A stretch of DNA of 64,000 nucleotides from JBHOQS01 sp042408875 (GTDB taxonomy: Bacteria; Chloroflexota; UBA11872; JBHOQS01), in the NCBI GenBank assembly GCA_042408875.1, contig JBHOQS010000023.1:186001-250000 (forward strand), written 5' to 3'. A program made the position numbers and the translations under genes. Below are positions 36,214-44,777 of the stretch, piece by piece. The notes beneath the pieces are model-generated. The model had not been told where the DNA came from. It saw only the letters and a list, made by a program, of their open reading frames with translations, and ran no database searches. Positions within the stretch are counted from its first letter, which is position 1. The number at the start of each line of letters is the position of its first letter.

Positions 36214-37101
36214 CTACCGATCGAAGTATTTGCCAACGATCGGTCGCAGGCGCTCAATGGTCTCCTGCGGCACTAGGTCCCGCTGCGTAATGATAGCGTT
36301 AGCGAGGGCGCTGCCGCAGGTGCAGTGGCGCTCCTCGCCCAGGCGAGGAACCAGCCGGCGGATCACTGCCTTGGCCGTCTCCACATTGCGCAACAGGTTC
36401 GCCACCACCATTTCTACGGTGACTGGCTCCTCGGTCTCGTGCCAGACATCGTAGTCTGTGGAGAGCGCCAGGGTGGCGTAGCAGATCTCGGCTTCGCGCG
36501 CCAGCTTCGCCTCCGGCAGGGCCGTCATACCGATGACATCAACGCCCCACTGCCGGTAGATGCGCGACTCAGCTTTCGTCGAGAACTGCGGCCCCTCGAT
36601 GCACAGGTACGTGCCACCGCGGTGCACTCGCGCCCCCGTCTCTACCGCGGCGTCGTACAGCGCAGCCGAAAGCTCCGGGCAGAAGGGATCGGCGAACGAG
36701 ACGTGCGCCACCAGCCCGCTGCCAAAGAACGTCGCGGGGCGAGCCTTCGTGCGGTCGAAGAGCTGGTCCGGCACCACCAGGTCCAGCGGCCGGATGTCCT
36801 CTCGCATCGAGCCGACCGCGCTCACACCGATGATGCGCTCGACGCCCAGCGTCTTGAGGGCATAGATATTGGCGAGCTGCGGCAGTTCCGAGGGCGAGAT
36901 CCGGTGGCCGCGGCCGTGGCGGGGCAGGAACGCCACCGGGACCCCGTCGAGGCGGCCCACGACAATGGCGTCGCTGGGCGAGCCGAATGGCGTCTCGATA
37001 CGCACCTCCTGCACCTCAGCCAGACCTTCCATCTGGTAGAGCCCGCTGCCACCGATCACGGCGATGCGTGCGCCGGGTGTCTGCTGTGCCATGCCCTCCA
37101 T
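36214..37101 (-). CDS. mtnP: S-methyl-5'-thioadenosine phosphorylase
   Basis: 295 residues. It phosphorolyses methylthioadenosine to adenine and methylthioribose-1-phosphate. The marks are IAVIGGSGLYQMEGL, the phosphate-site FLPRHGRGHRISPSELP, IIGVSAVGSMREDI, CIEGPQFSTKAESRIY, GMTALPEAKLAREAEICYATLALSTDYD and a Cys pair near the end. The product feeds MtnA, encoded directly upstream. Start is uncertain among GTG 37113, ATG 37101 and ATG 37092. Confidence 0.95.
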   Translation of the reverse strand: MEGMAQQTPGARIAVIGGSGLYQMEGLAEVQEVRIETPFGSPSDAIVVGRLDGVPVAFLPRHGRGHRISPSELPQLANIYALKTLGVERIIGVSAVGSMREDIRPLDLVVPDQLFDRTKARPATFFGSGLVAHVSFADPFCPELSAALYDAAVETGARVHRGGTYLCIEGPQFSTKAESRIYRQWGVDVIGMTALPEAKLAREAEICYATLALSTDYDVWHETEEPVTVEMVVANLLRNVETAKAVIRRLVPRLGEERHCTCGSALANAIITQRDLVPQETIERLRPIVGKYFDR

Positions 37102-37145
37102 ACCCCTCTGCACCGTTTGCTAGCGGGATTGCTTTGTGTTTTGTG

Positions 37146-38243
37146 TTATAGTCCCCGGCCCGCCGCAGTGCGCGCTGGCTGGGCCTGTTCAACGAGCTCG
37201 CGCAGCGACCGGGTGTAGGGCTCCCGCGCGATGCCGCGCTCCGTGATGATCGCGTCGACGAGGTGGTGCGGGGTGACATCAAAGGCTGGATGCGCCGCCG
37301 CAACGCCGGGCGGAGCGATGCGCTGCCCGCCGACGTGCGTCACCTCGTCAGGGCTGCGCTCTTCGATCGGGATCGCGCTACCATCTGGCAGCGACAGGTC
37401 AATCGTCGAGGTCGGCGCGGCCACGTAGAACGGGATGCCGTGGGCCTGCGCCAGGACGGCGAGGCTGTAGGTCCCGATCTTGTTCGCCACATCCCCGTTG
37501 GCTGCGATGCGGTCGGCGCCGACGATGACCTTCTTGACCACGCCGCGCTGCATGAAGTACCCCGCCATGTTGTCAGTAATGAGCGTGAGCGGGATGCCCT
37601 CTTGCGCTAGCTCCCAGGCTGTGAGGCGTGCTCCCTGCAAGAAGGGCCGCGTCTCATCTACGTAGACGTGCAGGCGCTTGCCCTGCTCATGGGCAGCGCG
37701 CAGTATACCGAGGGCCGTGCCATACGCTACCGTCGCCAGCGCCCCGGCGTTGCAGTGGGTCAGCACGGTATCCCCATCTTCCAATAATGCCGCCCCCAGC
37801 GCGCCCATGCGGCGATTGGCTGCTTCGTCCTCATCGGCGATGGCCTGGGCCTCCTCGACCAGACGGCGGCGTACTGCCTCGACGCCGAGCGGCACCGCCG
37901 CCCGTGCTGCTGCCAGCATACGCTCGATCGCCCAGAAGAGATTGACCGCTGTGGGGCGCGTGCGGCGCAGATGCTGTGCCGTCTGCTCCAGCTCTGCCAG
38001 CAGCGCCGCTGCATCCGCCGCCTGCGACTGCGCCGCCGCCAGGGCTAGGCCGTATGCCGCAGTCACGCCGATGGCCGGAGCGCCGCGGACCCGCATCGCG
38101 CGAATCGCGTCGGCCACCTCGGCGGGCGAGCGGCACTCGATCACGACCTCCTCCAGCGGCAGGCGGGTCTGGTCGATCAGGACGACCACGGGCTCGCCGG
38201 ACGGTCTGGTATGCCATTCAACGGTTCGGCGTAAGCGTTGCAT
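37146..38243 (-). CDS. mtnA: S-methyl-5-thioribose-1-phosphate isomerase
   Basis: 365 residues. It converts methylthioribose-1-phosphate to methylthioribulose-1-phosphate in the methionine salvage pathway. The marks are MRVRGAPAIGVTAAYGLA, VLTHCNAGALATVAYGTALG (catalytic Cys region), VYVDETRPFLQGARLTAWEL, LITDNMAGYFM and the GADRIAANGDVANKIGTY catalytic Asp loop. It is the first structural gene behind the SAM riboswitch. No later salvage genes (mtnB, mtnC, mtnD) are in the window, so the fate of the product is open. Confidence 0.96.
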   Translation of the reverse strand: MQRLRRTVEWHTRPSGEPVVVLIDQTRLPLEEVVIECRSPAEVADAIRAMRVRGAPAIGVTAAYGLALAAAQSQAADAAALLAELEQTAQHLRRTRPTAVNLFWAIERMLAAARAAVPLGVEAVRRRLVEEAQAIADEDEAANRRMGALGAALLEDGDTVLTHCNAGALATVAYGTALGILRAAHEQGKRLHVYVDETRPFLQGARLTAWELAQEGIPLTLITDNMAGYFMQRGVVKKVIVGADRIAANGDVANKIGTYSLAVLAQAHGIPFYVAAPTSTIDLSLPDGSAIPIEERSPDEVTHVGGQRIAPPGVAAAHPAFDVTPHHLVDAIITERGIAREPYTRSLRELVEQAQPARTAAGRGL

Positions 38244-38326
38244 TGGCTGGTTTCCAGGCGGGCGGGATGCTCACGGCGCCAGCGCCCACACTACCCTGCG
38301 CGGCCCCTTCAAAGAATAAATTTACC

Positions 38327-38430
38327 CGCCTGATTTCCATACCTGCATCCACGCCCATCCACATCCATCCATATCGGCATAGCAAACCTGATCGGCATAG
38401 CAAACCTGCATACTAAAAACCTGCATACTA
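38327..38430. repeat. Leader repeats between riboswitch terminator and mtnA
   Basis: ATCGGCATAGCAAACCTG occurs twice exactly, at 38373-38390 and 38391-38408. It is followed by CATACTAAAAACCTG and CATACTA, and preceded by degenerate CATCCA copies. The array lies downstream of the terminator, within the mtnA leader. Confidence 0.85.
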
Positions 38431-38491
38431 TGAAACGAAAAACGTCTCTGCTCCGACGGCGCCTGCTGGACTGCCGTGGAGGAGAGACGTT
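38430..38491 (-). terminator. Riboswitch-controlled intrinsic terminator
   Basis: On the minus strand, AACGTCTCTCCTCC pairs with GGAGCAGAGACGTT (one mismatch), with an inner ACGGC/GCCGT pair, followed by TTTTTCGTTT. It lies just 3' of the SAM-I aptamer, as expected for transcriptional attenuation. Confidence 0.85.
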
Positions 38492-38514
38492 CGCGCACGA
38501 GTGCCGAACCAGAC

Positions 38515-38662
38515 TCTCTCATCTTTCAGACGGCGGCGCCGGGCCGCGCAGGCCGTCTGTCGGAATTGGCACCTGGTCGCATGCCGGGAGGCGCACCGTC
38601 CACCGGCATGGACTGGTTGCCGGGCTTCACAGGGCCAGTCCCTCCACCTCTCTGGATAAGAG
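38515..38662 (-). promoter_or_regulatory. SAM-I (S-box) riboswitch aptamer
   Basis: Read on the minus strand, the conserved core is nearly complete: CTTATCCAGAGAGG, GGTGGAGGGACTGGCCC, GTGAAGCCCGGCAACC, then CCAGGTGCCAATTCC and GAAAGATGAGAG. P1 forms from CTCTTATC (38655-38662) with GATGAGAG (38515-38522), including one G-T pair. P3 is CATGCCGG/CCGGCATG and P4 is CAGACGGC/GCCGTCTG. SAM binding stabilises P1 and favours the terminator at 38430-38491. It controls mtnA-mtnP-pfkB-ahcY-metK. Confidence 0.96.
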
Positions 38663-38739
38663 CGCTGGGGCCGGAGCTATGGACTTGTCAATCAGCAGCG
38701 CACCCGCTGGCCGGACGCCGCGGGTCGCATCTGGCGCGG

Positions 38740-38769
38740 AGTATAGCACACCGGCGCGACCGCCACCAA
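38740..38769 (-). promoter_or_regulatory. Promoter of the SAM-recycling operon
   Basis: On the minus strand, TTGGTG (38764-38769), 18 bases, TATACT (38740-38745), preceded by TGC. It lies 78 bases upstream of the aptamer. A TTGACA at 38686-38691 has no matching -10 element. Between this and the methyltransferase gene end at 38871 I see nothing else. Confidence 0.55.
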
Positions 38770-38870
38770 GGGACCGGCAGGCACTGCATCCTACCCTAGA
38801 GGCGCAAGTCACCTCTCCGCCTGCCGGGACTGGCGCAGGAGGGGCCAGCAGAGACCATTGCCCCATATCC

Positions 38871-39992
38871 TCAGGGAGCGGTCGCCTCGCCCGGAGGGCA
38901 GGGCGTCGCCATCAGCGCACGAGCGCGCTCGCGCAGGAGGTTGATGGGCTGCCGACGGCCCGTGACCGGATCGTCGAACAACCACTGCTCCCAGCCGTTA
39001 CAGGTAGGTAGCCCGCCTACCTGCGCGCCCACCGCGTGGATCGAGCCGGTCATGCCCAGGGCGCGGATGGTGCCGTCGGCCAGCACTATGGCCGGCGTGC
39101 CGTCGCGCGCGTAGTACAGAGTCTGCCCGGGCTGGAGCAGCCCCAGCTCCAGCAGGCGGCCGAAGGGGATACGCGGCGCAGTGCGCTTGCTCTTCGTCGT
39201 GTATAGCTCCTCGTCGAAGGGCCCAGGCTGTACGCGAGCGATACGTTGGCGGGCGAGCTCGACGTAACGCGAGTCCCTCTCGATGCCGATGAAGTAGCGG
39301 TGGAGCTTCTTCGCCACGACCCCGGTCGTGCCCGTGCCGAAGAAGGGGTCGAGGATCACGTCGCCCGGGTTGGTTGAGGCCATGATCACACGATAGAGGA
39401 GCGCCTCTGGCTTCTGCGTGGTGTGCGCCTTCTCGCCGTTCAAGGTGAGGCGCTCGCTGCCGGTGCACAACGGCAACTCCCAGTCGCTGCGCATCTGCTT
39501 CTCATCGTTCAGATAGCGCATGGCATGGTAGTTAAACGTGTATTTCTTCTGCTCTCGTGACTTCTTGCACCAGATAAGGGTTTCGTGCGCGTTGCAGAAG
39601 CGCACGCCCCGGAACTGGGGCGTAGGGTTCGCCTTGATCCACACTACGTCATTGAGAATCCAGAAGCCGAGGTCTTGCAGGATCTTACCGATGCGAAAGA
39701 TGTTGTGATAAGTACCAATCACCCAGAGCGTGCCGGTATCTTTGAGGACCCGGCGGCAGGCGGTGAGCCACTCCTCCGTGAAGCGGTCGTACGCAGCGAA
39801 GCTCTCAAAGCGGTCCCACTCATCGTCAACTGCGTCCACTAGGGTAAGGTTCGGCCGCCGCAGCTCCTGGGAGAGCTGAAGGTTGTAGGGCGGGTCGGCG
39901 AAGATGCAGTCCACGCTGCCGGCGGGAAGCGTCGGCAACACCTCACGGCAATCGCCGCAAATGATCTGGTCAAGCGGAAGCAGATCAGCCAT
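38871..39992 (-). CDS. ccrM: CcrM-like DNA adenine methyltransferase with C-terminal RAMA-type domain
   Basis: 373 residues. It has the beta-group order: DPPY at residues 33-36 (IFADPPYNLQLS) early, and the SAM-binding DPFFGTGTTG later. DAVDDEWDRFESFAAYDRF, WVIGTYHNIFRIG, FWILNDVVWIKANPTPQFRG, AHETLIW and MRSDWELPLCTG closely follow the CcrM/HinfI group, which methylates A in GANTC. The C-terminal ~90 residues (IPFGRLLELGLLQPGQTLY, CNGWEQWLFDDP) resemble the CcrM C-terminal domain needed for DNA binding. No restriction endonuclease is adjacent, so it looks solitary. Confidence 0.88.
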   Translation of the reverse strand: MADLLPLDQIICGDCREVLPTLPAGSVDCIFADPPYNLQLSQELRRPNLTLVDAVDDEWDRFESFAAYDRFTEEWLTACRRVLKDTGTLWVIGTYHNIFRIGKILQDLGFWILNDVVWIKANPTPQFRGVRFCNAHETLIWCKKSREQKKYTFNYHAMRYLNDEKQMRSDWELPLCTGSERLTLNGEKAHTTQKPEALLYRVIMASTNPGDVILDPFFGTGTTGVVAKKLHRYFIGIERDSRYVELARQRIARVQPGPFDEELYTTKSKRTAPRIPFGRLLELGLLQPGQTLYYARDGTPAIVLADGTIRALGMTGSIHAVGAQVGGLPTCNGWEQWLFDDPVTGRRQPINLLRERARALMATPCPPGEATAP

Positions 39993-39994
39993 GG

Positions 39995-40031
39995 ATTCTT
40001 AAGCCATACCTCTTAATCCATACTTCTTATT
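39995..40031. repeat. Degenerate leader repeats upstream of the methyltransferase gene
   Basis: ATTCTTAAGCCATAC, CTCTTAATCCATAC and TTCTTATTTG follow each other directly upstream of the ATG at 39992. No clear Shine-Dalgarno sequence is present. Confidence 0.6.
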
Positions 40032-40124
40032 TGAGCTTCTGACTGGATCATTTCCCTGCCTGTATATGTGCCTGTGCGCCAGCACCTCAGGGTCTCATCG
40101 CCCTGGGCTCCCCTGGCACGGCGC

Positions 40125-41201
40125 CTAGCGCACGCCGCTCGGCGGCGCACCGCGGCGGTTCGCTAGCGTGCGCGGCAGCAGGTCATAGAGGGTCTCGTGG
40201 CCGTGGAAGAAGCGCTCCAGCTCATCAATCATGAGACGGAAGAACCGCGGTCCGCTCGCGGCGGTGACTCCGGCGATGTGCGGCGTCAGGAAAACGTTGG
40301 GGAGGTCCTTGATCGGGCTGTCGGCCGGGATCGGCTCGGGATCAAACACATCCAGCCCGGCCACGATGTCACCGCGGCGCAGCCGCTCGATCAAGGCGTC
40401 CGGATCGACGATGGCGCCGCGGGAGACGTTCACGAAGACCGAGCCGGGGCGCAGGAGCTCCAGCTCGCGCCGGCCGATCATGCGCCGCGTGGCCGGGGTG
40501 AGCGGTGCCAGGCAGACCACCACATCGCAGTCTGCCATGACATGCTCGAGCGAGGTGAGGGTGAAGCCCAGGACGTCCGCGATCTCTTTGGGGATATACG
40601 GATCGTGCACCAGGATCGTGCAGTGGAAGGGTTGCAGAAACGAGATCAGCCGGCGGCCAATGTGCCCGCAGCCGATCAGCCCGACTGTCTTGCCGGTGAG
40701 CTCGCCATGGATGTAGCCGAAGTCAGTGCGGGGACGGCGGTACTCCTTGTGCTCAATCATGTGCCGGAACTGCTCACCAGCATTGCGCAGGGAGATCAGG
40801 ATGAGCGCTAGCGCCCACTCAGCCACCGGGTAAGACGAGCCCTGAGTGGTATCCACCGCGCGGATGCCGCGCCGCCAGGCCTCCTCGACGTCAATGCGGT
40901 AGGCGAAGCGATCGCCCTCGAGCTCGCCGATGAAGCGCAGCCGGGGTGCGGCGTCCATCACGCGGGCGTCGATGCGTGGTGCGCCGTGACACACCACGAT
41001 GGCGTCAGCACCCGGCGCTGCCTCCAGCACCCGGGCGAGCGCGTCGGAATCTTCGTTTGGGGCGAACCCGCGGCCTCCTTCGCACTGCACCCACTCCCAG
41101 GTAGCGAACCGCTCTAGGCGCTCCAGATCTGGCATAGTAACGTACCGCTGGCGGACGTCACCGTTACAGACGATGAGGACATGAGGACTGGTCTCCGCCA
41201 T
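40125..41201 (-). CDS. D-isomer-specific 2-hydroxyacid dehydrogenase
   Basis: 358 residues. The NAD-binding Rossmann loop is VGLIGCGHIGRRLISFL. The catalytic residues are Arg in FVNVSRGAIVDPDAL, Glu in DVFDPEPIP and His in FLTPHIAGVTA. The protein reduces a 2-keto acid or oxidises a D-2-hydroxyacid; the substrate is unclear. It lies upstream of the methyltransferase gene on the same strand, 130 bases away, with no evidence of coupling. Confidence 0.9.
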   Translation of the reverse strand: MAETSPHVLIVCNGDVRQRYVTMPDLERLERFATWEWVQCEGGRGFAPNEDSDALARVLEAAPGADAIVVCHGAPRIDARVMDAAPRLRFIGELEGDRFAYRIDVEEAWRRGIRAVDTTQGSSYPVAEWALALILISLRNAGEQFRHMIEHKEYRRPRTDFGYIHGELTGKTVGLIGCGHIGRRLISFLQPFHCTILVHDPYIPKEIADVLGFTLTSLEHVMADCDVVVCLAPLTPATRRMIGRRELELLRPGSVFVNVSRGAIVDPDALIERLRRGDIVAGLDVFDPEPIPADSPIKDLPNVFLTPHIAGVTAASGPRFFRLMIDELERFFHGHETLYDLLPRTLANRRGAPPSGVR

Positions 41202-41226
41202 GGCTCAGACTCCTCTGTGTTCAGTG

Positions 41227-41392
41227 GAGTTGGGACTATCCTTTGAGTTGGGACCTATCCTTTGGAACTACTATCCTTGAACTACCATCCTTTGAGTTGG
41301 GACCTATCCTTGAACTACTATCCTTATGGAACTGGACGGAGCGCAGATCGGGCTGCAGCTCCTCAGGGAACTACTATCCCTTGGAACTACTG
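41227..41392. repeat. Two-family leader repeat array upstream of the dehydrogenase gene
   Basis: Two unit types alternate: GAGTTGGGACCTATCCTTT (three copies, one lacking a C) and GAACTACTATCCTT (three or more copies, one with CCATC). Further copies occur at 41369-41392 after a G+C-rich interruption. The array begins 26 bases upstream of the start at 41201. 41393-41550 shows TTCTTAAGA repeats and no gene. Confidence 0.85.
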
Positions 41393-41550
41393 GATCGTGG
41401 CACGTTTCTTAGAGCTTCTTAAGATTTCTTAAGATCCGAGATCCGAAGATCAGCGGCTCTCTAGCAAGGCTACCGCGTTTCGGTCTGGGCGCCGGCCCTT
41501 CTGAAGCGCTGGCGGTAGAGCAGCTAGACTCTGGCAGGTATACTCCAGCC

Positions 41551-42342
41551 ATGCAACTCCGGACGGTTCGAGCTGTGCTTTTCGATGCCGGACACACCCT
41601 ATGGGACCTGGTGCCTGACCGCGCTGCATGCGTTGTCGCGTTCGAGCGCGTACGTGCCCTTCTTACTGAGCACGTAGGGATCACGCCTCCAGCAGCAGAG
41701 ACGCTCCTCGACGCGTACATCGCCGCCCTCGCTGAGGCGAATACGGCACGCCAGCAGGCCGGCGCCCTGCGCGAGGCCGCGCTGGGAGAGGTGATCTGCC
41801 AGAGCCTGCGCCGCGCGGGCATCGCTCTTCGGAGGGAGAGCGTCGCGCTGGTGGACGAACTATGTGAACAGTATCACGTGTGTGAGTGTACGTCGCAGCG
41901 CCCGGCGCCGGAGGCCAGAGCTGTGCTGGGGCTCTTGCGGCGAGCTGGCCTGCGGCTCGCCCTAGTGTCGAACACCCTGTATCCGGCGCGGTGTCTCGAG
42001 GCAGACCTGGCGCGCATGGGGCTCAGGGGGCGCTTCGACGTGCTGGTCTTCTCGTCGGAAGTCGGCTGGCGCAAGCCGGACCAGCGCATCTACCTGGAAG
42101 CGCTACGGCGGCTCGGCGTTGGGGCCCATGAGGCCGTCTTCGTCGGCGATCGGCTGGTTGAGGATGTCCAGGGGCCACAGGCGCTGGGCCTGCGCGCAGT
42201 GCTGACTCGCCAGTTCCGCCGTGAGAAGCTGGATGGAAGCATTCTGCCGGATGCGATCATTGAAACGCTGGCAGCGTTGCCTGATGCCCTGGTCCGCCTG
42301 GATGGGCGCGGACGGAGCGGCCGTGGAGCTGTGCCGCGTTGA
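41551..42342 (+). CDS. HAD-superfamily hydrolase
   Basis: 263 residues. Motif I is FDAGHTL, with the nucleophilic Asp but Gly at the +2 position, as in the FDAGGTL-type subgroup. Motif II is LVSNT, motif III K is in GWRKPDQRIY, and motif IV is FVGDRLVEDVQG. The cap is helical (residues ~20-110). A small phosphatase is most likely; the substrate is unknown. TATACT lies 8 bases upstream of the ATG, so the leader would be very short. Confidence 0.85.
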   Translation: MQLRTVRAVLFDAGHTLWDLVPDRAACVVAFERVRALLTEHVGITPPAAETLLDAYIAALAEANTARQQAGALREAALGEVICQSLRRAGIALRRESVALVDELCEQYHVCECTSQRPAPEARAVLGLLRRAGLRLALVSNTLYPARCLEADLARMGLRGRFDVLVFSSEVGWRKPDQRIYLEALRRLGVGAHEAVFVGDRLVEDVQGPQALGLRAVLTRQFRREKLDGSILPDAIIETLAALPDALVRLDGRGRSGRGAVPR

Positions 42343-42360
42343 TCCCAGCGCCGTGGCGAG

Positions 42361-42388
42361 TTGTGCCTGCCTTAAGACGGGTTACAAT
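42361..42388 (+). promoter_or_regulatory. Promoter of the two-component system operon
   Basis: TTGTGC, 16 bases, TACAAT, about 115 bases upstream of the response-regulator start. Confidence 0.5.
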
Positions 42389-42503
42389 ATCAGCAGCGAC
42401 CAGTTCCCAGCTGTACAGCATTCATTCACCCGCAGCGATATGAGCCGGCTCGGCGTGGAGAGCGGGCTAGGGGCTAGGATCTAGCGGGAGAGGACCACGA
42501 CAA

Positions 42504-43235
42504 ATGGTACCGTCGCAGGATCTGCCGTCGAGCGAACAGATACGCATTCTAGTCGTTGATGACGAGGCCACGATCCTCGAGTTTCTGAAGGTTGGCCTCG
42601 GCTACGAGGGCTACGAAGTTCGCACGGCGGCCACGGGCTTTCAGGCGCTCGATCGTGCGCGTGCTTTCCACCCGCATATCGTGATCCTGGACGTTATGCT
42701 GCCGGACATCAGCGGCTTCGAGGTCTGCCGTGCCCTCCGGAGTGACCTGTACGGCAACCCCGGCGTGATCATGCTCACAGCGCGGGAGAACGTCGATGAC
42801 CGCGTCACCGGGCTAGAGGCGGGCGCCGACGACTACGTCACCAAGCCGTTTGCGTTCAAAGAGCTCCTGGCGCGCATTCGTGCGGTGCTGCGGCGGCGGA
42901 CGGCGCCGGTCGATGCCGCTGGACAGGGCAGCATCCTGCGCGTCGGCGACATCGTCCTGGACCGCGATGCCCGTGAGGTCAAGATCGGCGATACTCCCAT
43001 CAACCTCACGGCCAAGGAGTTCGACCTCCTGGAGATGTTCATGCAGGCCCCGGGCCGCGTGTTCGACCGCGATACGATCATCAACCGCGTCTGGGGCTAC
43101 GACTTCGATGGCAGCGACAACGTCGTAGACGTGTACATCGGGTACCTGCGACGCAAGCTGGGGGAGAAGCATAGCCAGTTGCTGCGCACGGTGCGCGGCG
43201 TGGGCTATGCGTTGCGCAAGCCGGAGGGCGACTGA
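42504..43235 (+). CDS. OmpR-family response regulator
   Basis: 243 residues. The receiver domain has ILVVDDEA acidic pocket residues, phospho-acceptor Asp63 in VILDVMLPDISG, and the Lys in DDYVTKPFAFKEL. The C-terminal winged helix contains LTAKEFDLLEMFMQAPGRVFDRDTI and VDVYIGYLRRKLG. It is followed 3 bases later by its sensor kinase. GAGG lies 9 bases before ATG 42504. The targets are not visible. Confidence 0.95.
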   Translation: MVPSQDLPSSEQIRILVVDDEATILEFLKVGLGYEGYEVRTAATGFQALDRARAFHPHIVILDVMLPDISGFEVCRALRSDLYGNPGVIMLTARENVDDRVTGLEAGADDYVTKPFAFKELLARIRAVLRRRTAPVDAAGQGSILRVGDIVLDRDAREVKIGDTPINLTAKEFDLLEMFMQAPGRVFDRDTIINRVWGYDFDGSDNVVDVYIGYLRRKLGEKHSQLLRTVRGVGYALRKPEGD

Positions 43236-43238
43236 CCC

Positions 43239-44777
43239 ATGGGTGCGCTGTCCGACCTCCTGCACCGGCCGCGCGGCATCGCCGCTGGCGCAGGCGTCCA
43301 GGCACTGACGGCTTCAGCGCAGAGCATGCGCGTGCCCCTCTTCGACCGCCTGGCGCTCCGCTGGCGGCTGGCCCTCATCTCCTTCGGAGTCCTGGTGCTC
43401 CTCCTCGCCGTGCTCAACGTGTTCCTCTACGTCACGCTGCGGCATTTCATGATGGCTGAGTTGCTGCGTGCGTTAGAGCTGCGCGCACACTTACTGGAGC
43501 GGCAGATCGCTAACTTCGCTGCCACAGAGACCAGCCCGATTGGGGATCTGGTGCGCCTGACTGGCATCGTCAACCTGCGCTCGGTAGCCGGCGTCGAGGT
43601 GATCGTGTACGACCGCAACGGCGAGGTGCTGGTACGCTCGCGCGGGGCACCTGATACGCTCCCCCCGTACGACCTGCGCCGTATCCAGGAGCTGACAACC
43701 CGGCGTGCTGGCACGCTGCATGAGCGCTGGGACGCGTCGACGCGTGACGCCTGGGGGGGCATCTGGATGCTGCTCGATGCTCCCAGCACGAACCTGGGGG
43801 TGGCGCTGCTGGCTGTGCCGGTGGAACGGGTCGAGAGCACGCTCAGGACGCTGGTGCTGGTGATGGGGATCGGCGATGCAGTGGCGATCATTCTGGCCAT
43901 GGTGCTGCACGCCCCGCTCGTCGGCGCGGCACTCCGGCCGCTCCAGAAGGTCGCCGTGGCAGCGCGCCGGATCGCCAGCGGCGACTACTCCCAGCGGGTG
44001 AACCTGGCCGGCTGCGCCGACGATGAGGTTGCCCAGCTCGCACGCTCCTTTGACGAGATGGCCGAGCAGATCCAGGCCGCCTTCGAGGCGCAGCGCCGCT
44101 TCATTGCCGATGCCTCACATGAGCTGCGCACGCCGCTGGCCGCGCTCGATGGCACGCTAGAGGTACTGTTGCGTGGCGCCCTCAATGATCCACCGACCGC
44201 ACATCGCATGCTACGCATGGCCCACGCTGAGCTCCAGCGGATGTCACGGCTGGTGAACGATCTGCTCACGCTTACTCGTATGGACGCCCGGCCCGTGCTC
44301 AAGCGCCAGCCACTGGACCTAGGTGAGCTCTTGGAAGAAGTGCTGGTCGAAGTTGCCCCGCTCAATCGCGGACAAGAGGTGACATTCCAGCGCAACGGCA
44401 ATCTCTCGCTCGTCGCTGACATCGATGGCCTGCGCTCGGTGTTTGTCAACCTTGTCGGGAACGCCTTGAAGTTTACCCAGCCGGGTGACCGGGTGATGAT
44501 CAGGGCGCGGCGCAACGGTGCGACTATCGAGGTCGAGGTACGCGACACCGGGCCCGGCATCCCGCCCCAGGACCTGCCCCACATCTTCGAGCGCTTCTAC
44601 CGCGCCAGTACGTCCCGCTCCCGCCAGGTGGGTGGCACCGGCCTCGGCCTGGCGATTGCCAAGGCAGTTGTCGAGGCCCACAATGGCACGATCGCCGCAG
44701 CGAACCACCCTGAGGGCGGGGCGCTTCTTCGCGTCGTCCTGCCCGTCGAACCTCTGCCTGCCTCCGCGCGCTCGTAG
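43239..44777 (+). CDS. Sensor histidine kinase
   Basis: 512 residues. Membrane helix 1 is near residues 42-65 (LALISFGVLVLLLAVLNVFLY), then an extracytoplasmic sensor of ~140 residues and a second helix (VMGIGDAVAIILAMVL). HAMP follows (RPLQKVAVAARRIASGDYS), then the phospho-acceptor His in DASHELRTPLAAL and the ATPase domain with N box LVGNALKFTQ, G1 DTGPGIP and G2 GGTGLGLAI. Cognate regulator is encoded 3 bases upstream. The ligand is unknown. Confidence 0.94.
   Translation: MGALSDLLHRPRGIAAGAGVQALTASAQSMRVPLFDRLALRWRLALISFGVLVLLLAVLNVFLYVTLRHFMMAELLRALELRAHLLERQIANFAATETSPIGDLVRLTGIVNLRSVAGVEVIVYDRNGEVLVRSRGAPDTLPPYDLRRIQELTTRRAGTLHERWDASTRDAWGGIWMLLDAPSTNLGVALLAVPVERVESTLRTLVLVMGIGDAVAIILAMVLHAPLVGAALRPLQKVAVAARRIASGDYSQRVNLAGCADDEVAQLARSFDEMAEQIQAAFEAQRRFIADASHELRTPLAALDGTLEVLLRGALNDPPTAHRMLRMAHAELQRMSRLVNDLLTLTRMDARPVLKRQPLDLGELLEEVLVEVAPLNRGQEVTFQRNGNLSLVADIDGLRSVFVNLVGNALKFTQPGDRVMIRARRNGATIEVEVRDTGPGIPPQDLPHIFERFYRASTSRSRQVGGTGLGLAIAKAVVEAHNGTIAAANHPEGGALLRVVLPVEPLPASARS

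Noticed and set aside
38218..38522. Possible short leader peptide rich in Met/Trp/Gly before mtnA
   Set aside because: The peptide is only a translation of the tandem repeats and terminator; no ribosome site supports it.
38430..39011. Plus-strand open frame across the SAM leader
   Set aside because: It runs opposite the riboswitch and terminator, and the protein is Arg/Ser/Pro-rich without any family features.
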